From NCBI GenBank assembly GCA_950295325.1, contig OX485808.1, forward strand, positions 20,356,527 through 20,420,526: a DNA stretch of 64,000 bases, given 5' to 3'. Positions 26,301 to 38,768 of the stretch are shown piece by piece; the stretch's first letter is position 1; the number at the start of each line of letters is the position of its first letter. The position numbers and the translations under genes are program-made. Origin of the DNA: Polytrichum commune. Lineage: Eukaryota > Streptophyta > Polytrichopsida > Polytrichales > Polytrichaceae. A model generated the notes under the pieces. That model was not told where the DNA came from and made no database searches. It saw only the letters and a program-made list of their open reading frames with translations.

Positions 26301-29300
26301 CATACCTGTCTGCAAGCTTCTGCTTCCGAGAAATTTTCAAGCTTTGTGACTTTCTACAATCTGGACAGCTATATGATCCTCCTTCAGCCAGCTCCTGCAG
26401 TAAAGCACAATGTCAAATGCATGTCCCCTACCTTTCTTGGAAAAAAACCACCACGGACATTCATTCCAGATATTTTATGATATGGAGTATATTTATGCAC
26501 ATAAGTGTTGCAATAATGGCTAATATAACAGTCCAAAGGAGAGAACACATCTGGTGGAGCCAATAGAGGTCGACCTGTACTTTTACCTCACTTCAATTAT
26601 GTACAACAAAACTCACCTTCAGCTTTTTTGCTGTGAGCTTGTCACAATCCGCATGCACCCATATTTCACATGTATCACATTGAGCCTGCAAAGAAGTAAT
26701 ACAGTGAAATACAGGTGCTCGTTACTTAATAAGAACACAAAGATCAAATTTACAATCCTTGAAAAGAAACTACATTATAGAAATACACACTCAATGTACA
26801 ACATATGAAAAGCATCTAGGACCTGGAAAGTACAATGCCAACATGTCAACAGAGAGTCACTTACAAAGCTACTTTTGTCATTTGGAAGCCAAACTTTCTT
26901 GCAGGCGCCACAATACTGCTTTGACTTGTACAGCTAGAAAGCACAAGGACAAATTAGATTACAATTTTTCAGAGTAGCAGCCTCATACCTGCAGTGCAGA
27001 GTTGATACTAAAAATAGTACAGATGACCCACACCAGAATTAGAGGGCTAACCTTAAAGAAGATATATGATGCTCAAAATACAAAGACACAAAAGAGATAC
27101 GAGGACCCAAGAAGGCAAGGATTCATGTCATGGGAGTGACATGAAACCAGGAAAACCCTCACAAACTTCCATCAACATACAACATTGTCCCTTGAGAGCT
27201 CCCATCAGAATTGATAAGAGATTAGCACTCTAAATCTGCCCCAAAGTTTGAGTTGAAAGGCTAGTTTTGTAAGTACAACAAACAACCAAGCCATTGAAAT
27301 AACCACTCATTAAAGAGATCAAGACAGCACTGAATATGATCGGTCTAAAGTTAGTTCAATACCTTGACACAGTGTTTACAAAGAGCACTGTCCTTCGAAT
27401 CTTTTTTGCCTAAATGCTGCTCTGCCCCGCAACCAGGACAAATTCGTTTTGATTTGCCACTACTGCCACTCGGTGTTGCCTGTCACAATTGGACAAAAAT
27501 ATAGGCAATTAGTCCACATGGCAAAATGACATCATCCATTCACAGGGCCATCCTGACCACCTGTAAGAAACTCCAATTCTGAAAGTTGAAATGATTGATC
27601 CTGGACATTACTGTGCATGGCTAGTGGTGTACCTTCACTTGAGGCTTCAGAGGTAATGGCTCCACAGCAGTAGACACATCATCATCTGCCTCCTCAGTGT
27701 CAGGTGTAGAAACCTTTAGGATTACTTCAGCCATGGAGGGATGCACTTTGCCAATCATAGCTTCATGACCCTCTTCAAAACCAAGATCAGCTAGAATAGC
27801 TTCATTAACGGCTTTCTTAAAGTCACTTGGACGACTCCTATTGAAGTGTGTCTGCCGTTGAAATCTGTTGACAACAAACATCATAAATCATTTCTTTCTC
27901 TTATGCAGGTGAATCGCATCAAGATCACTAGGTAACACTGGATTCACATCCTGAAGCATCTGAAAGGTGATCCAAAGGGTAAAGCCTGATAGTGAATTCA
28001 GAAAGACCTTCAAATCTCCAAACAGCCAAAAGTGCTCAAGAACATGATCTTGAACACAAAGTAGTTAAGAGAACCATCAGATAATAAAATCAGCAAAATA
28101 TTCTGAAGAAGTAATCAAGTGCAGTCTTGACTTAAAGAATCTATATCTGAACACCCAGATTTAGCTCTCAAGTGACACTTACAGCCATGAAAAGAGTTCA
28201 TGACCTAGCCACAATTGGCCTAATTTGTAGTTTGCCACAAAAAAATTTGACAGTGGTGGCATACCTTTCCAGATAGCTATCAAAAGGAAATAGCATTCCT
28301 TGCTTCACCCAAGCATAATCCTGTAAGATTCAGAAATGACAATGAATGAAAATATTACAAGCCATCCTTTAAACAGAAATGATGTGGAATGTGAGATATG
28401 CTGGAGATGGAATAATCTTTGACATTGGACCAAGCTGGGGAATAATGATATGTACAGCAGAATAAGTGAAGAATTTGAATACCCAGTCCAGGATTTAAGC
28501 TGGAAATTTTAAAAGGCAACCAGTGGAAGATATGTACTGCAATTGACATACCTATGCATAGTTAGATAGTCTACAGTTAGCAGAGCCAAGGTAATCGCCA
28601 ATGCTACATTTTTTATAAAAAAACAACTAAGATGGATGGCACTAACATCAAAACAGATTGGCCTATGCACATTTATTCCAATCATGACAAGGACTGTAGA
28701 TTGTAGAGTTCAGGAGCAGACATACCCGATCCTTCCCTTTCGATAGTGAGGGCCCGTAGAACATAACACAAAGTCGGTTCGGTGCAGACAGTTTACGCAC
28801 CAATCCTGGAGCCTCCCTTATTGGATCAATAACCTTGGCAGGCCATACAGGATCATTCCTTTTGCCTGACTTTGCCCACACTATGGCTCCCATGTCAAAA
28901 TCCTCCAAATTATGAACATCTGGTGAATTTGTAGTTGAGTTCCCTTTGACTTCAGTGTCCAGTGTATCCCCATCCCCTGCTCCCTCGCTAAGCCTTGATG
29001 AACTGTCCTTTCTGTCATCCTCCTCTACAAATACCTCAACTTCAAAAGCCTCCAGACACACAGATTCTTCTTGCACTTTGCGGGACTTCTTATGAGGTTG
29101 AGTACCACCAGCACCCTCTTGACCAGTAGATCTGTTCCGTTTCTTGGGGTTCGGTGGCAAACATACAGGTGTACCATCAGGACCTTCTGCATCTTGAGGC
29201 ATACTTTTTGTAGGCTTTGCTCCTCTTTTCAGAGGTTCAACTACTGAATCACGAAATCGTGAAGGCAACGCTTGAGCCCGACCTCGTTTTGAACGTACCA

Positions 29301-32300
29301 GGGCTCCAGAGTCTTCTGAAGCTTTAATTGATGGTTGATTGTCATCTTCCTCACTGTCTTTATCTGATGGCTCCTCATAAATTCCTTTCACCATCTTCAA
29401 ACTCTCACCTTGAAACTGAATATTCGCATTGCCTGATGCACGAGGAAATTTTATGTCTATTCTGCTTCCTTTGGATGCAATATTTTTAGTGTAAGCTGGT
29501 GATACTTTGGATTTCTCTGGACAAGGTGAACTGCTAGCAGAACCAAGATCTTTACTACCTTCCTCTCCACCATGCAGAGTACGAGGCTTCCAGTATCCTT
29601 TTGAAGGACATACAACTTGCAGAAGGGGGTTGATAACCTGGATACCAGGAACCTCATCCTTTGCTGCCATGCCATTTTCTGACTCAACACCAGAACTTAT
29701 GGACCTCCGATGGCCACGTCGAACAACCTTCTTTTGAGGGAACACTTCATTTCGAACTGCATGGGTCTTCCTCTTCACGAGTAACGATCCTTTTGATATT
29801 CCCTCGTTGCTCTCAACCTGGCCATCCACTTCTGGAGCCTCAGCATTTGCTGCAAATGAAGATCCTGATGCAACCTGCTCAAAATTCACAGGATCCTGTC
29901 AATGAATAGTAAAACATAGTCTGGTTTCCTCTGTTCTTTTGAGTCAAATAAAGATTGCAGGATTTGTAGAAATTGTTAATTTATGGTACAACTAGTACAT
30001 CACTGTCACGAGTCCTGGCTATGAGAAGAATGGCAAACAAAAAATTCAGGCATATAATACAAACAATCAGCATAGTTTTAAAAGAATTTTTTATACTCTT
30101 GTTACCTGTGCAGCATCAACTAGGACATCAAGCCCCCCTGCAAGTCCGCTATTTACTTTGTGACGTTTCCTCGATGATATCGGACTCAAGGTGCCTGCCT
30201 CTTCCACTATCAGAGTAGAAGTGATCGACTGTTCTTTCTCCACCTTTGATATAGACATACAAGCTCCATGCTTGCCATTGGATTCCTCACTTGCTTGAAC
30301 ACCACCTGAGGAATTACACAGAACCACCAATGTGTTAGAACTTAGATTACATTGTTATATTGTCTACAAGATTGCCAATTTACAAGATTTCACCACCTTG
30401 CTGACACTGTTACCTCATGAATAGCAATGAAGTAGTTGATGGAGTACCTGATGGAGTGGTGTTCGCCATACAGTCAGAGAGAGCATCTGAACCCACTGCC
30501 ACTGAAGGAGATGCATAGATCAATTTATTGTCAACCTTGTTAACAACTGATACCAGTTTCAAGTTCATTGCCTCTTTGTCTACAATATCGCATTTTTCGG
30601 GCGTCAAAGGAGCTGGCTCCCTCTCTGGTCCTTCTAACATATCCTGCTTACCATGACCAATAAATGCCATGGAGGTAGGTTTGTCACCAACTCCAACACA
30701 TGAAACTCCTTCGCTTATGGCCAACAGAATACTTTTCTCTGAAATTGAGGTAGACAATTTTCTGCTATTTAAGATTGAAGATTCTGCTGAGGTGCTGCCC
30801 ATAGATCCTCCAGCACCAACTAAATCTGTTTCCAGACTGCCTCTAGTTGCAGCCTGTTTGCCAATAACTTGCATGTCCAACTTAGGCAAGGAGGTTGGAA
30901 CCTGCTCCAAAAATTCACTAAATTACTTGAATGAACAGATATATCTCAAACAAAACTTCCAGGAGACAACGCTCAATTTCGGTCAAAAATCTATCAAATT
31001 TCTGTCTACCACTCCAATTGAATGACATAAAATCACACATTTGATATATTGTTCAAGAATTAGACTCTGGCAATGGAGTGAACATCATGTGATGCAAAAA
31101 TGCATCTAGTCCAATTGCAACTCTTGAAAAGCATGATAAATCCATGGAAAAAACCCCTTCTAAGTGAATGTAATCATACCTGCACAGATGGAAGGACACC
31201 TTCCGCATGAGTGCTCAATGAATTGGCCTGACTAAGAGGTGAAGGCATTGACAATGCACAAGACTGCCCCGGTTCCCTTGGCACTTGATGAATATTAGCT
31301 TCAGAAGAATTGCGTTTTTGCAGTTCACCAAGCTTGATTGGTGGCTGTGCTACTTCATCACAAGGGTAAGGCCTCTTACTCCCATCAACATGCAATGCTC
31401 CCCTGCTATCTGCATACATAGGCCAAACCACACATCGGAACTCTTTTCTGCAAGTCAATCACAGTAAGGCTGCATACAGCCTGCCTCCAGGAAACTTAAA
31501 GTGTCACCTGCTGCTTCAGTAAGGTTATTATATGCCCTAAAAAAGACCAACATCACTGGCAGCTGTAATCTGCCAAGACTAATTGCAGGAAGTGGGCTCA
31601 CGAAGCAAGACCGTTTAGAAACTTCCCATAGAGAGTAAATAGGAAAAGAACATAAGGAGAGCAGGTAGAACTTATAGTAAACTCTACATCAGTCTCTACC
31701 CAACCTAGTACTTTAGCTTGTAATCCAAGTAGCCAACGCAGCCCTGCAAAGATACCATAGGCATGTTTCCGACCTCGAGTGACTCATTCCTGGCTGATAA
31801 TGTAAACAATCCTACATGGGTGCACTAACTTATATCCCGCCAGTAAAAGTGTGCTTTCAGAACGCGTTTCTAAATCTGGGAAATTATTCATGTTGAAACT
31901 GACCGGAATCGTGATGTTTTATGATCTGTATAGTAGTTTCCTTTTGCGCTTTGAGGGCACCCTGCTCTGTCGCAACCCGCAATAAACGATTTTTGTCGCC
32001 GAGTCCGTTGACGGCATGTTGGCGACTCAGACTCACACTCGCGTCTCTCTGAAGGCTCCTGGGCAACACCTGCTGCTGCTGCATGGGATTATATTTTTGC
32101 AGACTCTGTAAACCCATCATGTTATGTATCGGATGGGAGGCAACAAGCGCTTGACCCGCTCCTTTATCCAACACGCTAACCCTGTGAGTAGTACCACCAT
32201 GCGGATGTCCTGATTGCATTATAGTGTACCCCGCACTTGTCTTCTCTACACCCGTAGAATAACTTCGGAACAGATGTTTCCTGTCCAAATCATCTTCCTT

Positions 32301-33581
32301 TGATCGTCGCTCCTCCAATGAAGGGCGAACAAGAGGCGTCCCTGAAGTAATTGCGAGGAAAGACATAAAAGAGTAATCACCAACATGTTCATCATCAACG
32401 GAGCAATTCGTCAGGCTCTAAAATAGTTCAGGAACCTAATGGAACGTCAGGAGTTTGTTCAGCACGTAGAAAAGTAAAAGAAGAAACTGCAGTTCCAATG
32501 GTCTGCGATATGAGGGATATGTTACTACACCCTGGATGATGACGGCAATCGAAGACTTCGTGAACAATCAAGAACTGTGGACAGACCCCCACCATGACAG
32601 ATTCACTCAGAGTCGAGCTATAGAAATGCAAATGCACCTTGGCCAAGAGTAGTGACGAGGAGACAAGAGCGAATCATCAACATCATATTCATCAGCAACG
32701 GCTCAATTCGCAATTCGTCAGACTCTAAGAAGTAGTTCCAGGAACCTAATAGAACGTGGCGTTTGTTCAGCACGTAAAACAAAAATTGCAGTTAATAACA
32801 ATGGCGTCCGATTAGAGGGATATGTGTTACTACACCCTGGATAATGATGGTGATGGCAATCGTAAACAATCAAGAAATGTGAACAAACCCACCCACCATG
32901 ACGATATTCACACTCATAGTCGAGCTATTACAGAAATGTATATGCACCTTTGCCAAGCTGTAAATTCTTGAAGAGTGGAGCAGAAGAGGGTGGATGAGGA
33001 GGAGCAAGCAGAGCGTCTGAATTTGGTGCAAATGATGTTGCATTATGATGTGGCTTCGCTGCTTCGGCCTGCTGCGAGGGTGGCCCATGAGGAGGAGGAG
33101 TTCTGTGAAACTGATTAGTAGTGACTCCGGAGGCCATCACCAATCCCTGCAAATGATGAGGTAGACCCTTATTACATCTAGTACCCCCCGAGTTCTTACT
33201 CCCCACCCCCCTCCTGTGCGCCTCCCCTGTGCGTTTCTCCTGCATCTTAGCTTTGCGTATACTTCGCTTCACAGCTGACGACTGACGAGCTAATGAATGT
33301 TGTTGAGGCGTGTGATGTAAAAAATTGGTCCCCTGCTGCTGCTGCGGCGGCGGAGGAGGAGGAGGAGCACCAGCACCGGACTCGTTGTTGGACATACTAT
33401 GGAATTTTGCTCCCCCCATCATCGGGGGGTAGCTGCTCGCAAATTGCGATGATGATTGAGAAGGCCATACCTCGCAAATTGGAGTAGACGTGGTGATGGA
33501 CGCCGCCACTACTACCTGCGATGAATTCGCAGGCTCCTGCTGCGGGGGGGGCGACCCCGTAGTCACGAACGGATTCGGCAT
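20329..33581 (-). CDS. ATX: Trithorax-like histone H3 lysine methyltransferase, ATX3/4/5 class
   Basis: A nuclear chromatin writer; relatives methylate H3K4. My exon set (5' to 3'): 32948-33581, 31904-32341, 31180-31442, 30448-30901, 30106-30305, 28726-29895, 28265-28320, 27633-27864, 27363-27479, 26865-26933, 26617-26685, 26306-26394, 26016-26108, 25747-25888, 25306-25411, 24839-24938, 24504-24628, 24092-24237, 23701-23811, 23487-23551, 22976-23204, 22503-22577, 22198-22266, 21907-21996, 21587-21673, 20980-21054, 20690-20802, 20329-20413. Phases agree throughout, giving 1,833 aa. Domains: Pro/Gln-rich N-terminus; [16 protein letters not shown] from ~993 ([20 protein letters not shown]); Cys clusters ~1160-1260; C-K-C-D-E-C segment ~1300; PHD ([20 protein letters not shown]) and extended PHD ~1385-1540; SET ~1690-1812 ([39 protein letters not shown]); post-[11 protein letters not shown]. 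Relatives are ~1,000 aa, so the N-terminus is unusually long. TYDY reads TYNY. The exon 3 acceptor is the least certain. Confidence 0.93.
21331..21548. mobile_element. MITE inside an intron of the trithorax-like gene
   Basis: Arms of about 60 bp are inverted: the left arm runs from TACACTGTTTATGGTATTTA to GCAATGCTATAACTTT, and the right arm is its diverged reverse complement (GTTATAGCATTGC to ATACCATAAACGGTGTA). It lies in the intron between exons 21587-21673 and 20980-21054. A related copy sits near 36805-36993. It has no coding capacity. Confidence 0.65.
32342..32957 (-). repeat. Tandem duplication of intron 1 of the trithorax-like gene
   Basis: Two direct, diverged copies of about 300 bp (32342-32648 and ~32650-32957) share GTTTGTTCAGCACGTA, GAGGGATATG, TTACTACACCCTGGAT and AGTCGAGCTAT. 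Each copy carries the end of exon 1 and its splice donor: read on the minus strand, CTTGGCAAAG|GTGCAT in the upstream copy and CTTGGCCAAG|GTGCAT in the second. Intron 1 therefore holds a second potential donor. Confidence 0.85.
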
Positions 33582-34640
33582 AGCTCCCCTAACCTACCTC
33601 CTGCAAGCTTTGCATCACATCACAGGGAAAGAAAACAACACGCACTACTACTACAACAACAAAAAATTACAAAAAAAACAAAAAAAAAAACAAACACTCC
33701 ACTCCACTTCACGTCGCTCGCAACTATCTATCCTCCCAGCCTATTCCTCCCCTGTAGTTCCCGCATACGCAGCTCGATCAGCAGCAACACATACCTGCCG
33801 CCTTCACAATAACCTAAACTCCCACACTCCTGCATTACATTACGCTACGCTACCCCCTGCTTCACCGATTTCAAAGTACCCCTCCCTGTCTCGTCTCGCC
33901 ACCGCCACTACTCCAATGCATTCTACATCACTCTTCCCCGCGTCGCAACCCTAGCCTCCCCCCTCTGCGCTCCTCTTCCTCCCCCCTTCCCCTCTCCTTC
34001 CCCTCCCTCCCCCTTCGCTTTCCTTTCCCTCCCCTTTCCTTTCCTTTCCTTTCCCTCCCCCCCACACATCCACACGACAACACCACACCCTGTCCCTGCG
34101 GCCGCAATTTCCCGCTATACAGACCGCCTCCCTCCGCCGATCTGCACCAAACCCCCGCAACCTCAATCCACACTCCCTCCCCCACCCCAAGCGCGAGTGC
34201 CCCGCTCCAATTTCCCTCGCCTCACGCAGAGTTCACACTCCACACATCCGTTCGCATCGACGCGGGGGCCTCCCGGTGCGCAATTTCTCCAGCGACCGCG
34301 CTATGCCCCTGCGCACTCGCACAAACAAGGAGAAAAGGGCGCGAGAGGCGAGCGAGAGAGAGAGATATGATGGCGGGGCAGGGCATTCGTTTGCGAGCGA
34401 ACCTGAGAGTGCGAGGAGCCAGCGAGAGAGAGAGAGAGAGAGAGACGAAGGCTCTTCCCTTTCCTTGCCCAGGCTTGTTGCCTTGCGAAGCCCTGTTGCG
34501 AGCTCGCCCGCCCGCGCTTCCCTGAAACCCGGTCTGGGTTTCGCCACCTGGGTATTTCAGGGGCAGTATGGCCGGGTATTGGGTTTCGCCAAGGGGGAGC
34601 TTCCTCTTTCCCTCGGGCGATTGCCTTGTCACTCACTCCC
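33582..34640 (-). promoter_or_regulatory. 5' leader and promoter region of the trithorax-like gene (inferred)
   Basis: Upstream of the ATG at 33581 the plus strand carries strong C/T tracts (33950-34060, CCCTCCCC and CCTTTCC runs), which are purine tracts on the transcribed-sense strand, and a GC-rich block at 34220-34530 with a short GA microsatellite (34425-34444). Composition like this is common in plant promoters and leaders. I see no convincing TATA box, and the transcription start is unknown. Long open frames here are low-complexity artefacts. Confidence 0.4.
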
Positions 34641-35083
34641 CGCGCCCCGCCCTCCACGCGGGCGCTGGTAACCGCGGATACGAACGTTGAGAACTGGATT
34701 GGGAACAAGGGAACATGTTCCCCGTTATACCTACACACACCCATATTGTAATTAACCCCATGGCATGGGGTTTGACCTCATATTAGTTACACTAAATAGT
34801 CCTATTACTATGGCCACACTAATATTCTAGAGCACATGCTAACTCTCATATTGAAAACTAATGTCGGTCTCATGAGTTTCCAACCCATGTTAACTTTCTA
34901 GTAGAAAATTAGCATCGGTCTCAATAATTATTTTTCTAGAATGTCAATGCAGGTGATTATTCATTTTGTGTTGCTTTTGTCTTATAACTAATATTCAATA
35001 TGTTGGTCATACATCTTTATGAGGACTTAAGGGAAGACCCGGGATTTTTGGACATGCATTAATTCCACCTTGACTAGAAAATC

Positions 35084-35417
35084 CTTGGGGGGGGCAGTGT
35101 GTTAAAAAAGTTAAGGATATAGGTGCGAACAACCACTATTTTATAGGGGGGTATTACTTTCAAATCTTTTTTCACATGCTATCATTATGTAAATTTCTAC
35201 TTTGGGTTAATAGAAAAATGGTTTGCATTACTTATAATTCCAAATGACCTATTATTCCATACCCTATAGTACTTTAAAGATGTCCAGTACCATTTTTGAT
35301 ACCCTATATTACTCTTAAGTCCATTTATAATTTTTAGCCCCCATGTTTTTAAAATACCCTATCATTTGTTCGCACGTATATTACTACTCCAACCAATGAC
35401 TACCCCCCCTCCCCGAG
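35084..35417 (+). mobile_element. hAT-type MITE, 334 bp, family with CTTGGGGG ends, copy 1
   Basis: Flanked by the exact 8-bp duplication AGAAAATC (35076-35083 and 35418-35425). It begins CTTGGGGGGGGCAGTG and ends TACCCCCCCTCCCCGAG. The subterminal motif GTGCGAACAA is present at both ends in inverted orientation. The second copy at 39691 is in the opposite orientation. Confidence 0.85.
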
Positions 35418-35952
35418 AGAAAATCAGTGTAACCACGCTAATTATTTTCACATTCAATTCCCACCCACACTAATAAGACTATTAGTTCATCAATTTGAAG
35501 ATGTAATGTGGTGATGGTTCACAAACAAGACTTGTGGAAGGTGAATTGTAGACGGTATCCGTAAGGTTGAAACAAACAACGTAGTCATTGATGGTCACCA
35601 AAATGACGGGTAATGAGTCGGGCATGGGGTTTTGGTAGAGGAGGAGGTATTTTTCCCAAAGCCGGTTGCCTTATCACTCACTCCCGTGCCCTACCCTCCA
35701 CATAGGCATTGGTAATCATGGATGCGAACGTTGAGAACTTGGCATGGTGTTTACCTACATCTTTATTCATTCATCCCTCAAGACACGGGGTTGACCTTGT
35801 ATTAGCAATTTGAAGGTTTAATGGGGACTTCATTTGCAAACAAGAGTTATGGAGGGTGAATTTTAGACATTATCCATAAGGTTGGATTAAAACAATCTAA
35901 TTGTCATTGATCATCATCATTGGGTTCGGTTTTTGCTATGGGAGCTTTGCTT

Positions 35953-36033
35953 ATAGGCCACCCACACATACTGGTGGTCGGAAGCAGTGAACGGGTGAAC
36001 TTCGTTCACTGCCACCAATATGTGTGGGCCTAT
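35953..36033. repeat. Imperfect 30-bp hairpin
   Basis: ATAGGCC...CACACAT...TGGTGG...CAGTGAAC on the left is mirrored by GTTCACTGCCACCA...ATGTGTGGGCCTAT on the right, with a loop of about 11 bases. The left arm has two small insertions. A related half-copy is seen near 37265-37310. Confidence 0.7.
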
Positions 36034-36804
36034 GTTCGGGGAGAATCGGTTGTTACGTATAGATGACCTGGTTGAGTTCGAGAAATAACGAGGTTGAAGT
36101 TCGAGTTTTCAAGAGGATTACCAATTTGGCTTAAGGAATCTATAGAATAAATAAATAAATAAATAAAGCAAAGCTGGCAGATGTCAACATGTCAAACAAC
36201 AATAGCATACAATGAGTCAAATTTTGCTTTTTTAAAATCCATAATTAGAATATTTAGATTTTATCATAAAAATGTTCCATGAATAGAATCATGATGGTCG
36301 CATAATAGATAATATGACAAAATGCTATCAATATGTATAGAATAATCCCATGATTTAGTTATGGTTATTGGAAGTGCATGTTTGTTGATTTTTGGATTGA
36401 ACACATAAGTTTAAACAACTATTGGGAAAACCTATATGTCTTTTAATGAGAAAGAAAACATTCAATTTGATTATGAATAAAATATTCACACGAGCTTTGA
36501 CAACTAGCAAAAAAATGACTACAGACATGACTTGAATTCACATCCAATCATGTACTTGCATTATTTCTATGTTTCAAATCTTACAATAAGAGGGTGTGTC
36601 GCTAAAAAAATGTTTAAGACCTGCTTATTTCAAGTACCTTACCTTAGGCACATGCGCTTGTGAAACAAAAAGGTCGGAAGAGAAAATATTCACCTCAATA
36701 ATGAATAAGATATTCACACAATGTATAACCAATCGGACTTGGAAAGAATAGAATTTTAACCGATCTTGCCAAAAATCTCCAAGGACAATTAGTCAAATAT
36801 GATA

Positions 36805-36993
36805 TGTACTGTGACTTACTATTTGTATTTACACAACGCTATATCCTTTTATTAATGAGATATTTTTTTACCAAGTAAGGTTGTCAATATTTTATAATGT
36901 CCAAACTATCAATTTAACATTTGTTGGTACAGTATGAAATGTTCAGTAAATAGATATAGCATTGCGTAATACCACATAGTAACCTTTGCCTAA
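36805..36993. mobile_element. Decayed MITE related to the intronic one at 21331
   Basis: The left arm (TACTATTTGTATTTACACAACG then CTATATCC) is mirrored by the right arm (GATATAGCATTGCGTAATAC then CACATAGTA). The centre shares GTCCAAACTAT...CATTTGTTGGTA with the intronic copy. Ends are approximate. Confidence 0.5.
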
Positions 36994-37336
36994 ATGTCAT
37001 ATTCAATGTAGTTATAAAGAAATATGAATTTGTGGCCTTTATGCAAACTCACTCATTGCAAAAGTAAAAACATAGTGAGGTATCTCGCTTGAAACTATTG
37101 AAAAGTGCAAAATTACCTCGCTCGAAATTATCATATAGTATGAAATTATCTGACGTGTAAATTTACCGATTGCAGTAACAAATGGGCGAGTGGCAGGACC
37201 AATGCGACCAGTCGTTGCCACTACTATAAAGTTAATAAAAAACGTGGCCTTGCTGGTGGGAGTCGGCCACTGGCCTCACCACCAACATGTGTGGGGAGGC
37301 TATTGCCCTTTGGTGATCGCCTTGTCACTCCCCTCC

Positions 37337-37367
<31 letters not shown>

Positions 37368-37693
37368 TAAATAAAATCCTCCACGCATGAATTGATAATT
37401 GTGGCTACCAACATTAGGAACTGGCTTGGAAAGAGGGGAACGAGTGTCACCGATTTACCTATATCAGTGATTTGTCCACTTTAAACAACCCTTGAGGCAG
37501 TTTTTTTTTCATTTTGAAAATTGAATATCTAAATAAATAAATCAATAAATAATCAACATTAGGTAATCCGACATGAATTTGAGTCCATTGGTCCTACCTT
37601 GCCGAAGAATCCTTTTGATGCATGCTGGGATTTATTGCCTGCCTTGCAATGGGTGGGCTCTTGGTTTCCTACCTATTTAGCTAGTTTTTTTAG

Positions 37694-37803
37694 TCAAGTA
37701 GAGAGAAGATTTCACAGTGGGAATCAAACCATCAACCACTCCATCTAGAAACAGGTACCTCTCCACTATCGCATAATAGTTTAGGGTCATCTCAGACCTT
37801 TGA
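37694..37803 (-). mobile_element. tRNA-derived SINE (family B), copy 1
   Basis: Read on the minus strand it has the Pol III A box TAGTGGAGAGG and the B box GGTTTGATTCC, about 40 bp apart, preceded by GAGATGACCCTAAACTA and followed by CTCTCTACTTGAC. The other copies are at 38213 and 46563. Confidence 0.7.
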
Positions 37804-38212
37804 AGATTTAGCGTGGAGTTGTTTTGCAGGGTGAATTTTAGATGGTCATTGATCATCACCAATACATGAGGTATCGGGTCGGATACAAGGTTTTGATGAT
37901 CCCCCTTGGGCCGATTGCCTTGTCACTCCCCCGGCTCCACTATGCATACAACTTTGCTAATCATGGATACAAACATTGCGAATTGGCTTGGGAGAGGGTA
38001 ACATGTTCCATGATTTGCCTCCATTGGTAATATGTATGCCCATAAATAAATAAATTGCCAACGTCAGACAATCCGATGTGAAATTGACTCGTTGCCCCTA
38101 CCATGTTCAAGAAACCTCTTGATGCATGTTGGGATTTATTGCTTGCCTTGCAATGGGTGGGCTCTTGGCTTCCTACTTACCTAACTAGTTTTTTTTTTTT
38201 TTTTTTTGGTGA

Positions 38213-38320
38213 TCAAGTAGAGAGAAGATTTCACAGCGGGAATCAAACCACCGACCACTTCATTTGAAAATGGGTACCTCTCTACTATCACTTGGTAGTT
38301 TACAGTCATCTCGGACCATA
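38213..38320 (-). mobile_element. tRNA-derived SINE (family B), copy 2
   Basis: It has the same layout as the copy at 37694, with A box TAGTAGAGAGG and B box GGTTTGATTCC on the minus strand. The DNA after both copies (GATGCATG, GGGATTTATTGC, CTTGCAATGGGTGGGCTCTT) is also shared, so these two probably arose by segmental duplication and not by two insertions. Confidence 0.65.
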
Positions 38321-38768
38321 TGTTTGCCCATAGTAAGTAACCCATTGGGGACCCAAAGGCGTTTGGGGGCTTTGTGGTTTTGCTAGGGGAGTTTTTTCCT
38401 CAGGTGATTGTCTTATCACTCTTACACATGAGTCTTATTAACCCTTAAGTGTCCGAGATTCCCATATTGGGCCTCTCTATGCACCAAAAATATCTTTGTT
38501 GCATTTCGATCATCAATGTCAAGTGGGTATAAATCTTTATTTTCTCTTTGATAGTAGGAAATTTATAAAATAAGATATGAAATCCCTAAATATGTAAAAT
38601 ATCACTTCTAAACATGGTGAGGCCTGTATAAATTGTGTATATAACCGTATATTGAGACCCTACGTCATTTAAGGTTGACTTATAATTACAACATTGGGAA
38701 TCACCTTGAGATGAGGGAATGTGCTCCCCGTTTATACCAATAATATGCCCACACTAAGTAAGAGATGC

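Larger units (their letters stand above)
34604..38430 (+). repeat. Cluster of diverged repeats sharing GCCTTGTCACTC
   Basis: A segment with the signature GATYGCCTTGTCACTC, then GGTAAYC.YGGATRCGAACRTTG and CTTGGGA...GGGAACATGTTCC, recurs at about 34618, 35663, 37316, 37912 and 38408, with a weaker copy near 44637. The first copy abuts the 5' region of the trithorax-like gene. Between copies a second shared block (GTGAATTTTAGAC...GTCATTGATCATCA) occurs near 35540, 35855 and 37838. 37300-37860 and 37890-38400 look like a diverged tandem duplication. These are old transposon pieces of unknown class. A run of about 25 C followed by A-runs lies near 37328. Confidence 0.6.

Noticed and set aside
31461-31903. 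Possible extra exon between exons 2 and 3 of the trithorax-like gene (acceptor near 31745)
   Set aside because: An open phase-compatible stretch exists but I found no donor that restores the frame into exon 3. Direct joining with the acceptor at 31442 keeps phase, so I used that.
33928-34744. Long overlapping frames on both strands upstream of the trithorax-like gene
   Set aside because: Low-complexity GC- and purine-rich sequence opens all frames; none has a domain or fits an exon.
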